NCBI GenBank assembly: GCA_017114885.1
Contig: WNLJ01000030.1
Location: 1 to 64,000, forward strand
DNA length: 64,000 nt
Origin: Neisseriaceae bacterium PsAf
Lineage (GTDB): Bacteria > Pseudomonadota > Gammaproteobacteria > Burkholderiales > Neisseriaceae
Direction: 5' to 3'
Shown: in pieces, positions 51,191-60,638 of the stretch
Layout: the number at the start of each line of letters is the position of its first letter
Numbering within the stretch: position 1 is the first letter of the stretch
Translations under genes and position numbers: made by a program
The notes under the pieces: generated by a model
Seen by the model: the letters and a program-made list of their open reading frames with translations, nothing else
Told to the model about the DNA's origin: nothing
Databases searched by the model: none

Positions 51191-51592
51191 GTGAAAGTCT
51201 ACGATTTTTTTGTCAGCACATCAAAACAATTTAATATTCGTTACGTCTTAAAGCAATACCTAATTGCCTTTTTGTTTTGTATGCTATTTTTATACTTGGT
51301 TTATGACTCCCTTGTAATGGCAAAAGACTCCAATCCCGTTTTAATATTATTTATTGGTGCTTGGTTTATTCTTAATACTTTATTGTTCCCTTTTGCTAGA
51401 TTTGCGTTGGACTCTATCATTAACTATGTAGTCACTGGCAACCAATTTAATCTTCCTAAAATTATTTCGCTTTTAGTTAAATTATTCTATCTAGCATTAT
51501 GTTGGGCGTATGCCATTGTGCTTGCACCAATTGGCATTATTTTTTACATAATCATCAAAATTCGAGGCAGTGATCGCGATTATTATTATTAA
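51191..51592 (+). CDS. small integral membrane protein of unknown function
   Basis: I do not recognise this 133-residue protein. It has three clear hydrophobic segments (about 24-43, 51-72 and 90-122), a short amphipathic start and a charged tail, IRGSDRDYYY. It begins with GTG. AAGGATTG lies upstream at a long spacing, so the start is tentative. It is flanked by gyrA (divergent) and the AT-rich DnaA-box region. No functional motif is visible. Confidence 0.65.
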   Translation: MKVYDFFVSTSKQFNIRYVLKQYLIAFLFCMLFLYLVYDSLVMAKDSNPVLILFIGAWFILNTLLFPFARFALDSIINYVVTGNQFNLPKIISLLVKLFYLALCWAYAIVLAPIGIIFYIIIKIRGSDRDYYY

Positions 51593-51644
51593 TTTTATTT
51601 TAAATAAACAAGCTCATTCGTTGTATTTATGAGAGCCAATAGCC

Positions 51645-51842
51645 TGTGTATAACTTTGTGAATAAACTGCTAAATAAATGAAAAATTTAGTTAAAAATAA
51701 AGTCAATTAATTTTAATTACTAACTTAACGTTCATGATAGAAATAATAAATATTTTTATTTTTCAATAGTTTATATATTTTAACCTGTTTATTTTTGTTT
51801 TTAGATTTGACAAATTTATTTTTCTTTTAACTTTGTGAATAA
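51645..51842 (+). promoter_or_regulatory. three DnaA-box matches around an AT-rich segment
   Basis: TGTGTATAA (51645-51653) and TGTGAATAA (51657-51665 and 51834-51842) match the DnaA box (TTATNCACA read on the other strand). All three have one orientation. The last two lie in a repeated 15-base unit, TAACTTTGTGAATAA (51651-51665 and 51828-51842). Between them lie about 160 bases of nearly pure A/T. This could be a replication-related or DnaA-regulated site. Confidence 0.4.
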
Positions 51843-51882
51843 TTTACACTTTCTTACAAAATTAGCTTATAAGAACTCATTT

Positions 51883-52983
51883 ATGTCTACAAAAAATATA
51901 TGGATTTTCTCATCAGTTATCGATAACTTTGGCGATGCAGGTGTTGCCTATAGAATTGCCCGTGAATTATCCTTCAATGAGGAATTCAGAATTTTTTTCT
52001 TCATTGATAATATCCCTACTTTAGCAATGCTTGAAAATTCACTCGCCCAAAATAATCAAAAACAAATTATACAAAATATTACTATAATTCCATGGGAGTC
52101 TACTTATCTTCTTGATTTACCCCTTCCTGACATCCTCCTTGAGATATTTGGTTGTTTTTCAGAAAAACCACTAGACAATCAAAAACTACAATTGATTCCA
52201 CAGATTAATATTGAGTATTTGAGTGCCGAAGATTGGACTTTGGATTTTCATTTAAAACCTTCTTTATCTGGAACACAGACAAAATTCTTTTATTTTCTTG
52301 GTTTTACTGAAAACAGTGGTGGGCTATTCATCGAAAAAAACTATTTAACAGAAGAATCAAGATTTAAAGAAAATGAATCTGAAATAGCCAATTTCATACA
52401 AAAATATCAAATCTCACTTGAGCCAAACAAAAAAATATTTTTTTTGTTTGGCTATGAATCAAATATATGGGATAAGTGGATTGACATTTGGAATCAACTT
52501 GATATTGATTATGAACTATGGATAGCTGGCAAAAAAACATTACATTCCATTACAAACAAAAAAATCAATACCCAAGCACTTCCATTTGTAAATCAAACGG
52601 ATTTTGATAAATTATTATGGTTGTCTGACATAGCCGTTGTCCGTGGTGAAGATAGTTTCATTAGGGCTCAACTTGCAGGAGTGCCTTTCTTTTGGCATAT
52701 TTACCCTCAAGAGAATCAATTTCATCTAAGAAAATTAAGTGCCTTTTGGAATAAAACTAAAACTTACTATGATTCTGAAATTTTCTTTCATCAGCAACGC
52801 TTATCGCTTGAACTAAACCAGGGCGTCCAACTTTCTAACAAAGAACGCTATATTAGCTGGAAAAAACTATTAGAAGATAAAAATAATTGGCAACAAAACG
52901 CACAATCATGGAAAAATTATCTATTTTCCCAATCCAGCGCCTATGAAAAATTAACACAGTTCATCAAAAAACAGTTAAAATGA
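51883..52983 (+). CDS. earP: EF-P arginine rhamnosyltransferase EarP
   Basis: EarP attaches rhamnose from dTDP-rhamnose to Arg32 of EF-P. It is a GT-B inverting enzyme of about 370 residues; this one has 366. The N-terminal WIFSSVIDNFGDAGVAYR contains Asp14 and Asp18, matching the catalytic-region aspartates of the family. The C-terminal VVRGEDSFIRAQLAGVPFFW contains Glu256 of the donor-binding motif, and IYPQEN follows. I chose the ATG at 51883, where the family homology begins. An in-frame GTG 16 codons earlier overlaps a DnaA-box match. Its substrate gene efp lies 38 bases downstream. Confidence 0.96.
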   Translation: MSTKNIWIFSSVIDNFGDAGVAYRIARELSFNEEFRIFFFIDNIPTLAMLENSLAQNNQKQIIQNITIIPWESTYLLDLPLPDILLEIFGCFSEKPLDNQKLQLIPQINIEYLSAEDWTLDFHLKPSLSGTQTKFFYFLGFTENSGGLFIEKNYLTEESRFKENESEIANFIQKYQISLEPNKKIFFLFGYESNIWDKWIDIWNQLDIDYELWIAGKKTLHSITNKKINTQALPFVNQTDFDKLLWLSDIAVVRGEDSFIRAQLAGVPFFWHIYPQENQFHLRKLSAFWNKTKTYYDSEIFFHQQRLSLELNQGVQLSNKERYISWKKLLEDKNNWQQNAQSWKNYLFSQSSAYEKLTQFIKKQLK

Positions 52984-53021
52984 TAGCATTTGAATACTAG
53001 ATACAATATTAAGGATTATTT

Positions 53022-53582
53022 ATGAAAACAGCACAAGAATTACGTGTAGGTAACGTTTTTATGGTTGGCAACGATGCAATGGTCGTACAAAAAACAGAAT
53101 ATAATAAGTCTGGTCGTAATGCTGCCGTGGTAAAAATGAAATTAAAGAATTTATTAAATGGTAACGTTACCGAATCAGTATATCGTGCAGACGATAAGTT
53201 AGATGATATCATTCTTGAAAAGAAACAATGTACCTATTCCTATTTTGCTGACCCTATGTATGTCTTTATGGACGAAGAATTCAACCAGTACGAAATTGAA
53301 GCTGACAACATGGGCGACAGTGTTCATTATATCATTGATGGTATGGAAGATATTTGTGAGGTCACTTTTTATCAAGGAAAAGCAATTTCTGTAGAACTGC
53401 CTACTATTATCGTAAGAGAAGTAGAATACACTGAACCTGCTGTTAAAGGTGATACATCAGGGAAAGTAATGAAACCTGCTACTCTAGTAGGTGGTTATGA
53501 AATTAGCGTTCCTGCTTTCGTAGAAAATGGGGATAAAATAGAAATTGATACTCGTACTAATGAGTTTAGAAAAAGAGCATAA
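53022..53582 (+). CDS. efp: elongation factor P
   Basis: EF-P enters the ribosome E-site and relieves stalling at polyproline. The 186-residue protein has three beta-barrel domains. The modified loop reads KSGRNAAVV with Arg32, the residue used by the EarP pathway (the Lys type would pair with EpmA). This matches the earP gene just upstream and is a clear case of enzyme and substrate in one operon. TAAGGATTATTT precedes the ATG. A UUCG-loop terminator follows. Confidence 0.98.
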   Translation: MKTAQELRVGNVFMVGNDAMVVQKTEYNKSGRNAAVVKMKLKNLLNGNVTESVYRADDKLDDIILEKKQCTYSYFADPMYVFMDEEFNQYEIEADNMGDSVHYIIDGMEDICEVTFYQGKAISVELPTIIVREVEYTEPAVKGDTSGKVMKPATLVGGYEISVPAFVENGDKIEIDTRTNEFRKRA

Positions 53583-53584
53583 GT

Positions 53585-53608
53585 AAAAGACTACTTCGGT
53601 AGTCTTTT
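53585..53608 (+). terminator. terminator after efp with a UUCG tetraloop
   Basis: A ten-pair perfect stem (53585-53594 and 53599-53608) is closed by the very stable TTCG loop and followed by T-rich sequence, directly after the efp stop. It separates earP-efp from eno. Confidence 0.92.
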
Positions 53609-53654
53609 TATTATTTACTAATAGATAATAAATAAATGAGTAAAGGAATATTGA

Positions 53655-54941
<1,287 letters not shown>

Positions 54942-55071
54942 AGTAGTTGAAGCGAAGAGTGATGTCTGAAAAATAATATCCCTATAAATATGAAAAAATA
55001 AATATTTTTTCAAGATACCCAGGAGTGCTCAATTTTATTAGTTCAAGAAGGCCTACTGTGTTATTTAAGAT

Positions 55072-55144
55072 AAAACATAGTGAATGATTAATTACAGTCA
55101 TCTTTATTTAAATATACTAACAATTATTATCATCACTATGTTTT
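55072..55144. repeat. 12-bp inverted repeat upstream of the GNAT gene
   Basis: AAAACATAGTGA (55072-55083) and TCACTATGTTTT (55133-55144) are perfect complements 49 bases apart. The right arm ends about 25 bases before the acetyltransferase start. It could be an operator pair or a stem in the leader. Confidence 0.45.
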
Positions 55145-55168
55145 CAGCCTTGTCTTAAGGAGTAGTCC

Positions 55169-55728
55169 ATGAAAAATCTATCCAGACATCAAGAAACCGA
55201 GGGCGTGATCATACGCAAAACTGAAGTTGAAGAGGCTATTAAACTTCCTGAAATAGAATCTTCTGCTGGAAAAATTTTTGCCTCCCTAGACGATCTAAGT
55301 TGGGTCAGTGATAATGGTGTGCAAAGCATAGAAAAGCATTGTCTTTCATCGATAAACAAGCTTATTGGGTTGTTGTAGATAAGGATAATGAGCCTATTGG
55401 CTTTATTATGACACGTGATCTGCCTGAAAGCCTATTTATTCACGAACTTTCTGTGTCTCAAAAATGGCAGAATAAAGGTGTTGGTAAATTACTTATTCAA
55501 AAGATAATTGATGTAGCTAAAGAAAAAAATTACCCTATGATAAGCCTGACTACTTTTCGTTATGTCCCTTGGAACGCACCTTTCTATCAGCTTTTGGGAT
55601 TTTCAATTTTAACTCGTGATGAAGCACCCTCTTCATTACAAAGTATTTTAGAAAAAGAAATATCTGAAACTGGATTTGATCCAAAAACACGCTGTATAAT
55701 GGCGCTAGTATTACAAGGTAAATACTAG
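55169..55728 (+). pseudogene. frameshifted GNAT family N-acetyltransferase
   Basis: Two overlapping frames together make one acetyltransferase of about 185 residues. The first (55169-55378) gives the N-terminus, including SSAGKIFASLDDLSWVSDNG. The second (from about 55339) gives AYWVVVDKDNEPIGFIM, the acetyl-CoA loop QKWQNKGVGKLLIQ and FRYVPWNAPFYQLLGF. Adding one A to the AAAA run at 55332-55335 joins them in frame (SIEKALSFIDKQAYW). A strong AAGGAG site precedes the ATG. The gene is therefore broken by a one-base loss, unless the base is a sequencing error. The substrate is unknown. Confidence 0.85.
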
Positions 55729-55984
55729 AATTTAATTAATTTTAATTATTGTGTCGCCTTTATTCGTTATAAACTTATCCCAAAACTATCCATAATATCC
55801 TAGTCTATTCTTCCTATTTAAGTTAAGACTTGAACAAAATAAGTTTGACCGACTTGCTATAAATTGACTAGTATTAAAAATTTCATGAGTCGATTTCAAT
55901 AAAATATCCTATCTTCCTGCTTAGAGATCAGTATAACTTGTCTAATCCCCCTTGCTTTTTGTTTTTTTAGGAAAACCTAATTTC

Positions 55985-57853
55985 TTACATAGAACCTAAA
56001 CGAGATTTTAAAGTCCGTTTAGGAAGTCCAAACAAATGAGAATAATAAACCGTATTACTCATTACTTTTTTCACATAATCTCTGGTTTCATTAAAAGGAA
56101 TCGTTTCTGCATAAATCGCCCCTTCTAATCCACTTTGACGCCATCTTTTAGCACGTCCTGGTCCTGCATTATAAGCAGAAGTTGCCAAGGGTTCTGAATT
56201 AAACTGTTCGTATAAATCAGCTAGATACCACTCCCCCATATTAATATTCGTATCCATATTATTTAGACTGTATCCATCCAAACCAATTTTTCGAGAAATC
56301 ATTTGGGCTGCTCCTGGCATAATTTGCATCAAACCTGATGCACCCACTGAACTTCTAGCTGCCATCATAAAACGACTTTCTTGGCGAATTAAGCCAAATA
56401 CCCATGCAGATTCTATGCCATACACATTGGAATATTTATCAACAATATTTTTATAAGGTGAAGGAAATCTTAGTTGATAATTTAAAAGACTATCGCTCGT
56501 ATCCGCACTCAAAATCGACATTTCATAAAATTGATTTTGTAGTGCCAATTGAGAAGCTAAAATAAGTTTATCATCCGTAAAATTCTTAGTTGCATATCGC
56601 CATTGATCTTGGGCGGCAGTTCTCATTTTTCTATCACCCGTATTAAGTGAACTTCTAAATAAAACCAACGCTCTATGAATCTGACCATCTTGTGCTAATG
56701 CCATCACTGATGATGGGTTTCCTCCTGAAGTATTCGATTTAACATTTAAAGGCCTACCTAATTCTTCATGCGCCAAGATGGCATAAAAATTTCTACCACT
56801 TGCTGCTGCTTTTTCATACAACGCCTTAGCACTTGTCCTATCCCCTAAAGCAGTTTTTGCTCTGCCCTGCCAATACCACCAAGTTGGTGTTTCTCGCAAT
56901 GCTCTAGGCATTGTTTGAATAACCTGATTAAGTTGTCCCCACTGTTTTAAACGCAGTGCTGAACGTGCATACCATTCCCATTGCTCATTAGATAGTTGCG
57001 TTTTATCCGCTTTATTAAAATGCTGTAATGCCGAGGCCATATTTAAATCTCTGGCTTTTGAAAGTCCAATAACGCCTTCCACAAAACCAATATCATCCTG
57101 ATCTACACTGCCATATAATCCATAAACAAAGCTATCAATATCCGATCGATTTCTACCTTTGGGTGTAATCCCAGGCATAATCTTGGCTATTTTTGAGGCT
57201 TTAGAACCATCATATACTGAAGCACTTGGTATTGGTTGACCAATAGCATTCGCTAAACTTCTTGCTAACGTAATATAATTATTAGAAATTAATACCCTAA
57301 CTCGTCTCCATACATCATTTTGATTGAGCATACCTCTAGAGGCTGCCACTTCTATCATTTTATTACAGCCTTCTGGTAATTTTTCATTGCTCTTAACCAA
57401 CTCTTTTGACATGCTGGATAATGAAATTCCTCTTTGTGAGTACCCAGCAACAGCAGCATAACAATTGACTTCTAAGTTATTAGTATTAGCAGGTAATAGT
57501 TTATATTGATTAAGAAACTCACCCCAATAAGCATTTTTACCCAAAAGTCTTAATAGCCCTATCCGTACTTTTTCAACCATGCTATTTTGTTGCCCTGTTT
57601 GGGTAGATAAAAAGTTGTATGCATCTGCCGTTTGTTTCTGTCTTAATGAAATGAAAGCTGTTTGATACAGTGAATAATCATACATAATCTTTGCTTCATC
57701 TTGTTTTGCAGAAGTGGCAATAGGTGTGATTTTTATTTCAGAGCCTTGATTGTCCTGTTGTTTAGAACTACTCTCCTGATTATTATTATTTGCACAAGCA
57801 AATAACATTCCCAAAATTGAAGTTAAAATTATTGTTTGTTTTGTTTTTAGCAT
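55985..57853 (-). CDS. slt: soluble-type lytic murein transglycosylase, lipoprotein
   Basis: It cleaves the glycan strands of peptidoglycan in the periplasm, giving anhydro-muropeptides. The N-terminus is a lipoprotein signal ending LGMLFAC, so unlike E. coli Slt it is probably membrane-anchored. A long alpha-helical superhelix fills residues 30-450. The C-terminal SLT domain has the catalytic glutamate (about residue 492) in GLIRQESRF, then SSVGASGLMQIMPGAA and TSAYNAGPGRAKRW. It has 622 residues from the ATG at 57853. It follows trkH by 18 bases. Confidence 0.95.
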   Translation of the reverse strand: MLKTKQTIILTSILGMLFACANNNNQESSSKQQDNQGSEIKITPIATSAKQDEAKIMYDYSLYQTAFISLRQKQTADAYNFLSTQTGQQNSMVEKVRIGLLRLLGKNAYWGEFLNQYKLLPANTNNLEVNCYAAVAGYSQRGISLSSMSKELVKSNEKLPEGCNKMIEVAASRGMLNQNDVWRRVRVLISNNYITLARSLANAIGQPIPSASVYDGSKASKIAKIMPGITPKGRNRSDIDSFVYGLYGSVDQDDIGFVEGVIGLSKARDLNMASALQHFNKADKTQLSNEQWEWYARSALRLKQWGQLNQVIQTMPRALRETPTWWYWQGRAKTALGDRTSAKALYEKAAASGRNFYAILAHEELGRPLNVKSNTSGGNPSSVMALAQDGQIHRALVLFRSSLNTGDRKMRTAAQDQWRYATKNFTDDKLILASQLALQNQFYEMSILSADTSDSLLNYQLRFPSPYKNIVDKYSNVYGIESAWVFGLIRQESRFMMAARSSVGASGLMQIMPGAAQMISRKIGLDGYSLNNMDTNINMGEWYLADLYEQFNSEPLATSAYNAGPGRAKRWRQSGLEGAIYAETIPFNETRDYVKKVMSNTVYYSHLFGLPKRTLKSRLGSM

Positions 57854-57871
57854 AAGTGATAATTCCAAAGT

Positions 57872-59344
57872 TTAACTTTCCCAATAAGCGGGTAAAAATA
57901 AAATAAATACAGTAAAAATTTCCAATCGACCAATCAGCATTGTAAAGGCACATACCCATTTTTGAAAATCACTCAATATATTTAAATCAGCCGTCGGTCC
58001 AAGCTGCCCAATACCAGGTCCTGCATTGGTAATCGAGGCAAGAATGAAAGAAAACGCTGAGACCGCATCTACCCCTGTAAAAAGCAATATCAAAGTAGAG
58101 ATTACTACTGTCATTAAATATACTAAAATAAAAGCCATCACATTTAGTGCTGTTTTATTAGGAACAATATTACCATTTACTTTGACAGTTTTCACTGCAT
58201 TAGGATGAATTAGCAACAACATTTCTCGGTACATAAACTTAAATTGGATAATGATACGAATCATCTTAATACCACCCCCTGTTGAGCCAGAGTTAGATAA
58301 TATATTCGCCAAAATATACATCACTATTCCAACATATATCGGCCATTGAGCAAAATCAACGGAACTAAATCCACAAGCGGTACCAATCGAAATATAATTA
58401 AATGCAACATGCCTCAAAGAAGTAAAAAATCCAGATATCCCTTGTCCATAAAATCCTACATACCACAAATAACCTGTAGAAATTAAAACACTCAAAAGCA
58501 ATATTTTAAAAGAAGTCCTCACCTCTTCATCTTTCCAGTATATCATAAGACTTTTATTTTTGATGACCATCACATGATTTAGAAAACTAATTGCTCCAAT
58601 TAACATTGTAATCATCAAAATAACTTCAACACTTACTGAATTAAAATGACCAATACTATCAGAATAGGTTGAAAATCCACCTAAAGAAATACTAGAAAAT
58701 GCATGACACACTGCGTCAAACCAACCCATACCAGCTAATTTAAGTGCCACCACAACTATTGCTGTAAAAACAATGTAAATACCCCATAAAGATTTAGCTG
58801 TTTGTGTAATTCGTGGGGTTAGTTTTCTATCTTTATTCACCCCAGTTATTTCAGCTCGAAGAATATTCATCCCCCCAATGCCTAAAGTCGGAATAATGGC
58901 AACCGCCAAGACGATAATTCCCATGCCCCCAAACCAATTGAGCATATGACGCCATAAATTTAGTGAAGGTTGCAGATGTTCCACATTAGGGAAAATGCTA
59001 GAACCTGTTGTTGTTAGCCCTGAAATAGCTTCAAAATAAGAATTAGTAAAAGTCAAACTCGGTTCTGAAAAATAAATAGGGATAGAAGCAGCAAACGCAA
59101 ATAATATCCATAACAAAAAAGCTAATAAAAAACCATCCCTTGCTTGTAATTCTCTATCATATTTTTTAGTTAGTTCACGGATTAGAAAAGAAGAAACAAT
59201 CATGGCTGAAGAGGTAAGCAACCAAGTCTCCAGCAAGCCATCCCCAAAATAGTAAGAAGCTAAAGCAGGTGCCCATAATAAACACGAGAACAATATATTT
59301 AATCTCGCAAGATTATAAATAATTGGTAAAAAACGATTAACCAT
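57872..59344 (-). CDS. trkH: Trk potassium uptake protein TrkH
   Basis: TrkH is the membrane channel of the Trk K+ system, gated by cytoplasmic TrkA (not in this window). Its 490 residues contain the four pore-loop motifs in degenerate form: ISGLTTTGSSIFPN, SSISLGGFSTYSDS, SIGTACGFSSVDF and ITNAGPGIGQLG. About ten hydrophobic segments surround them. The ATG at 59344 is preferred to a TTG upstream. It pairs with the transglycosylase gene and diverges from lpxB. Confidence 0.95.
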   Translation of the reverse strand: MVNRFLPIIYNLARLNILFSCLLWAPALASYYFGDGLLETWLLTSSAMIVSSFLIRELTKKYDRELQARDGFLLAFLLWILFAFAASIPIYFSEPSLTFTNSYFEAISGLTTTGSSIFPNVEHLQPSLNLWRHMLNWFGGMGIIVLAVAIIPTLGIGGMNILRAEITGVNKDRKLTPRITQTAKSLWGIYIVFTAIVVVALKLAGMGWFDAVCHAFSSISLGGFSTYSDSIGHFNSVSVEVILMITMLIGAISFLNHVMVIKNKSLMIYWKDEEVRTSFKILLLSVLISTGYLWYVGFYGQGISGFFTSLRHVAFNYISIGTACGFSSVDFAQWPIYVGIVMYILANILSNSGSTGGGIKMIRIIIQFKFMYREMLLLIHPNAVKTVKVNGNIVPNKTALNVMAFILVYLMTVVISTLILLFTGVDAVSAFSFILASITNAGPGIGQLGPTADLNILSDFQKWVCAFTMLIGRLEIFTVFILFLPAYWES

Positions 59345-59469
59345 GTTTGTAGATCCCAACCATGCTTATTTTAAAATGAGTTTGTCCATTAGAATGGCAA
59401 TAAACCGCGAAAAAATAACTTCCTATTGTATAATAAACTTTTATTATTACCTATACTTGCAAATTAAAA

Positions 59470-60633
59470 ATGAGTGTAAAAAATTTAAATATTGCCATAA
59501 CTGCAGGCGAATCATCAGGCGACTTACTGGGTGCTCACTTAATCACAGCGCTAAAAAAACACTCTCCAAATGCTAATTTTTTTGGCATCGGAGGCCCTTT
59601 AATGATTGCCGAAGGTTTTAAGAGTTATTTTAAACAAGAAGATTTGGCTGTTATGGGCTACTTTGAAATATTAAGCCAATTACCCAAGATACTATCAATC
59701 CGTAAGCAAATTTCCAATATTATTCTCAAACAAAAGCCGGATATTTATATTGGTATTGATGCCCCAGATTTTAACTTCAAAGTCGAACAGAACGTTCATG
59801 CAAAAGGCATACCAACGATTCATTACGTTAGCCCCTCTGTTTGGGCTTGGAAACCTAAAAGAATAGAAAAAATCATACAATTTACCGATGATATTCTTTG
59901 TCTCTTTCCTATGGAACCCGACATTTACAAAGAAAAAGGTGGAAATGCAACCTATGTTGGCCACCCTCTAGCTAGTGAAATCCCTTTAGAAATTAATCAA
60001 TTAGACTCAAGAAATACTCTTAATTTATCCAATAATAACCCTATCGTTACTATTATGCCTGGTAGTCGTGAGAATGAAATCAAATACATGGCACCGTTAT
60101 TTTTAGAAACAGCGCAAAAACTATTTAAAGCCAATTCCAATATTCAATTCTTTATTCCAGTCAATAACTCAAAGAATCAAAATCTCATTCAGGAAATAGT
60201 TCAGACAAAAAAGTTACAATCACTGCCAATTCAATTCATAAATGAGACACAAAACAAGCATCTATATCTCGCAGCCTCCGATGTTACTCTAGTTGCTAGC
60301 GGAACAGCTACTTTGGAAGTTGCTCTATGTAAATGTCCTATGGTTATTAGCTATATTATTTCGCCACTCACGCACCATCTGGTTAAACCATTTGTTCACA
60401 CTGACGTATTTGGGCTTCCCAATATATTGCTACAAGAAAAAATCGTTCCCGAATTCATACAAGATGAGGCAACCCCTAATCATTTATTTAAAGCATGTCA
60501 AAATTATCTTGATCATCCTGAAAAAAGCAAGGAAATCAAACAAAAATTCTATCAACTACACCAAACATTACAACAAAATACTTCTGAACTAGCAGCACAA
60601 GCAATATTAAACGTTATCGATAAAACAAAATAG
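59470..60633 (+). CDS. lpxB: lipid-A-disaccharide synthase
   Basis: LpxB joins lipid X and UDP-diacylglucosamine to make the disaccharide core of lipid A, at the inner face of the inner membrane. Its 387 residues open with IAITAGESSGDLLGAHLI, the GT19 signature. YIGIDAPDFNFKVE, HYVSPSVWAWKPKRI and VASGTATLEVALCKCPMVISY are further conserved blocks. There is no clear ribosome-binding site before the ATG. The lpxD-fabZ-lpxA genes that usually precede it are absent from the window. It converges with alaS with only five bases between the stops. Confidence 0.96.
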   Translation: MSVKNLNIAITAGESSGDLLGAHLITALKKHSPNANFFGIGGPLMIAEGFKSYFKQEDLAVMGYFEILSQLPKILSIRKQISNIILKQKPDIYIGIDAPDFNFKVEQNVHAKGIPTIHYVSPSVWAWKPKRIEKIIQFTDDILCLFPMEPDIYKEKGGNATYVGHPLASEIPLEINQLDSRNTLNLSNNNPIVTIMPGSRENEIKYMAPLFLETAQKLFKANSNIQFFIPVNNSKNQNLIQEIVQTKKLQSLPIQFINETQNKHLYLAASDVTLVASGTATLEVALCKCPMVISYIISPLTHHLVKPFVHTDVFGLPNILLQEKIVPEFIQDEATPNHLFKACQNYLDHPEKSKEIKQKFYQLHQTLQQNTSELAAQAILNVIDKTK

Positions 60634-60638
60634 TCTAA

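Noticed and set aside
51807-51835. Promoter for earP starting with TTGACA at 51807
   Set aside because: No acceptable -10 lies 16-18 bases downstream, and the stretch is near-random A/T.
55105-55140. A Fur-box-like AT pattern (ATTATTATCATCA) upstream of the GNAT gene
   Set aside because: The match to the 19-bp consensus is loose and expected in such AT-rich DNA.
55339-55728. The second GNAT frame as a separate short acetyltransferase gene
   Set aside because: It would start at TTG without a ribosome-binding site and lack the N-terminal half of the fold, which is encoded just upstream in the other frame.
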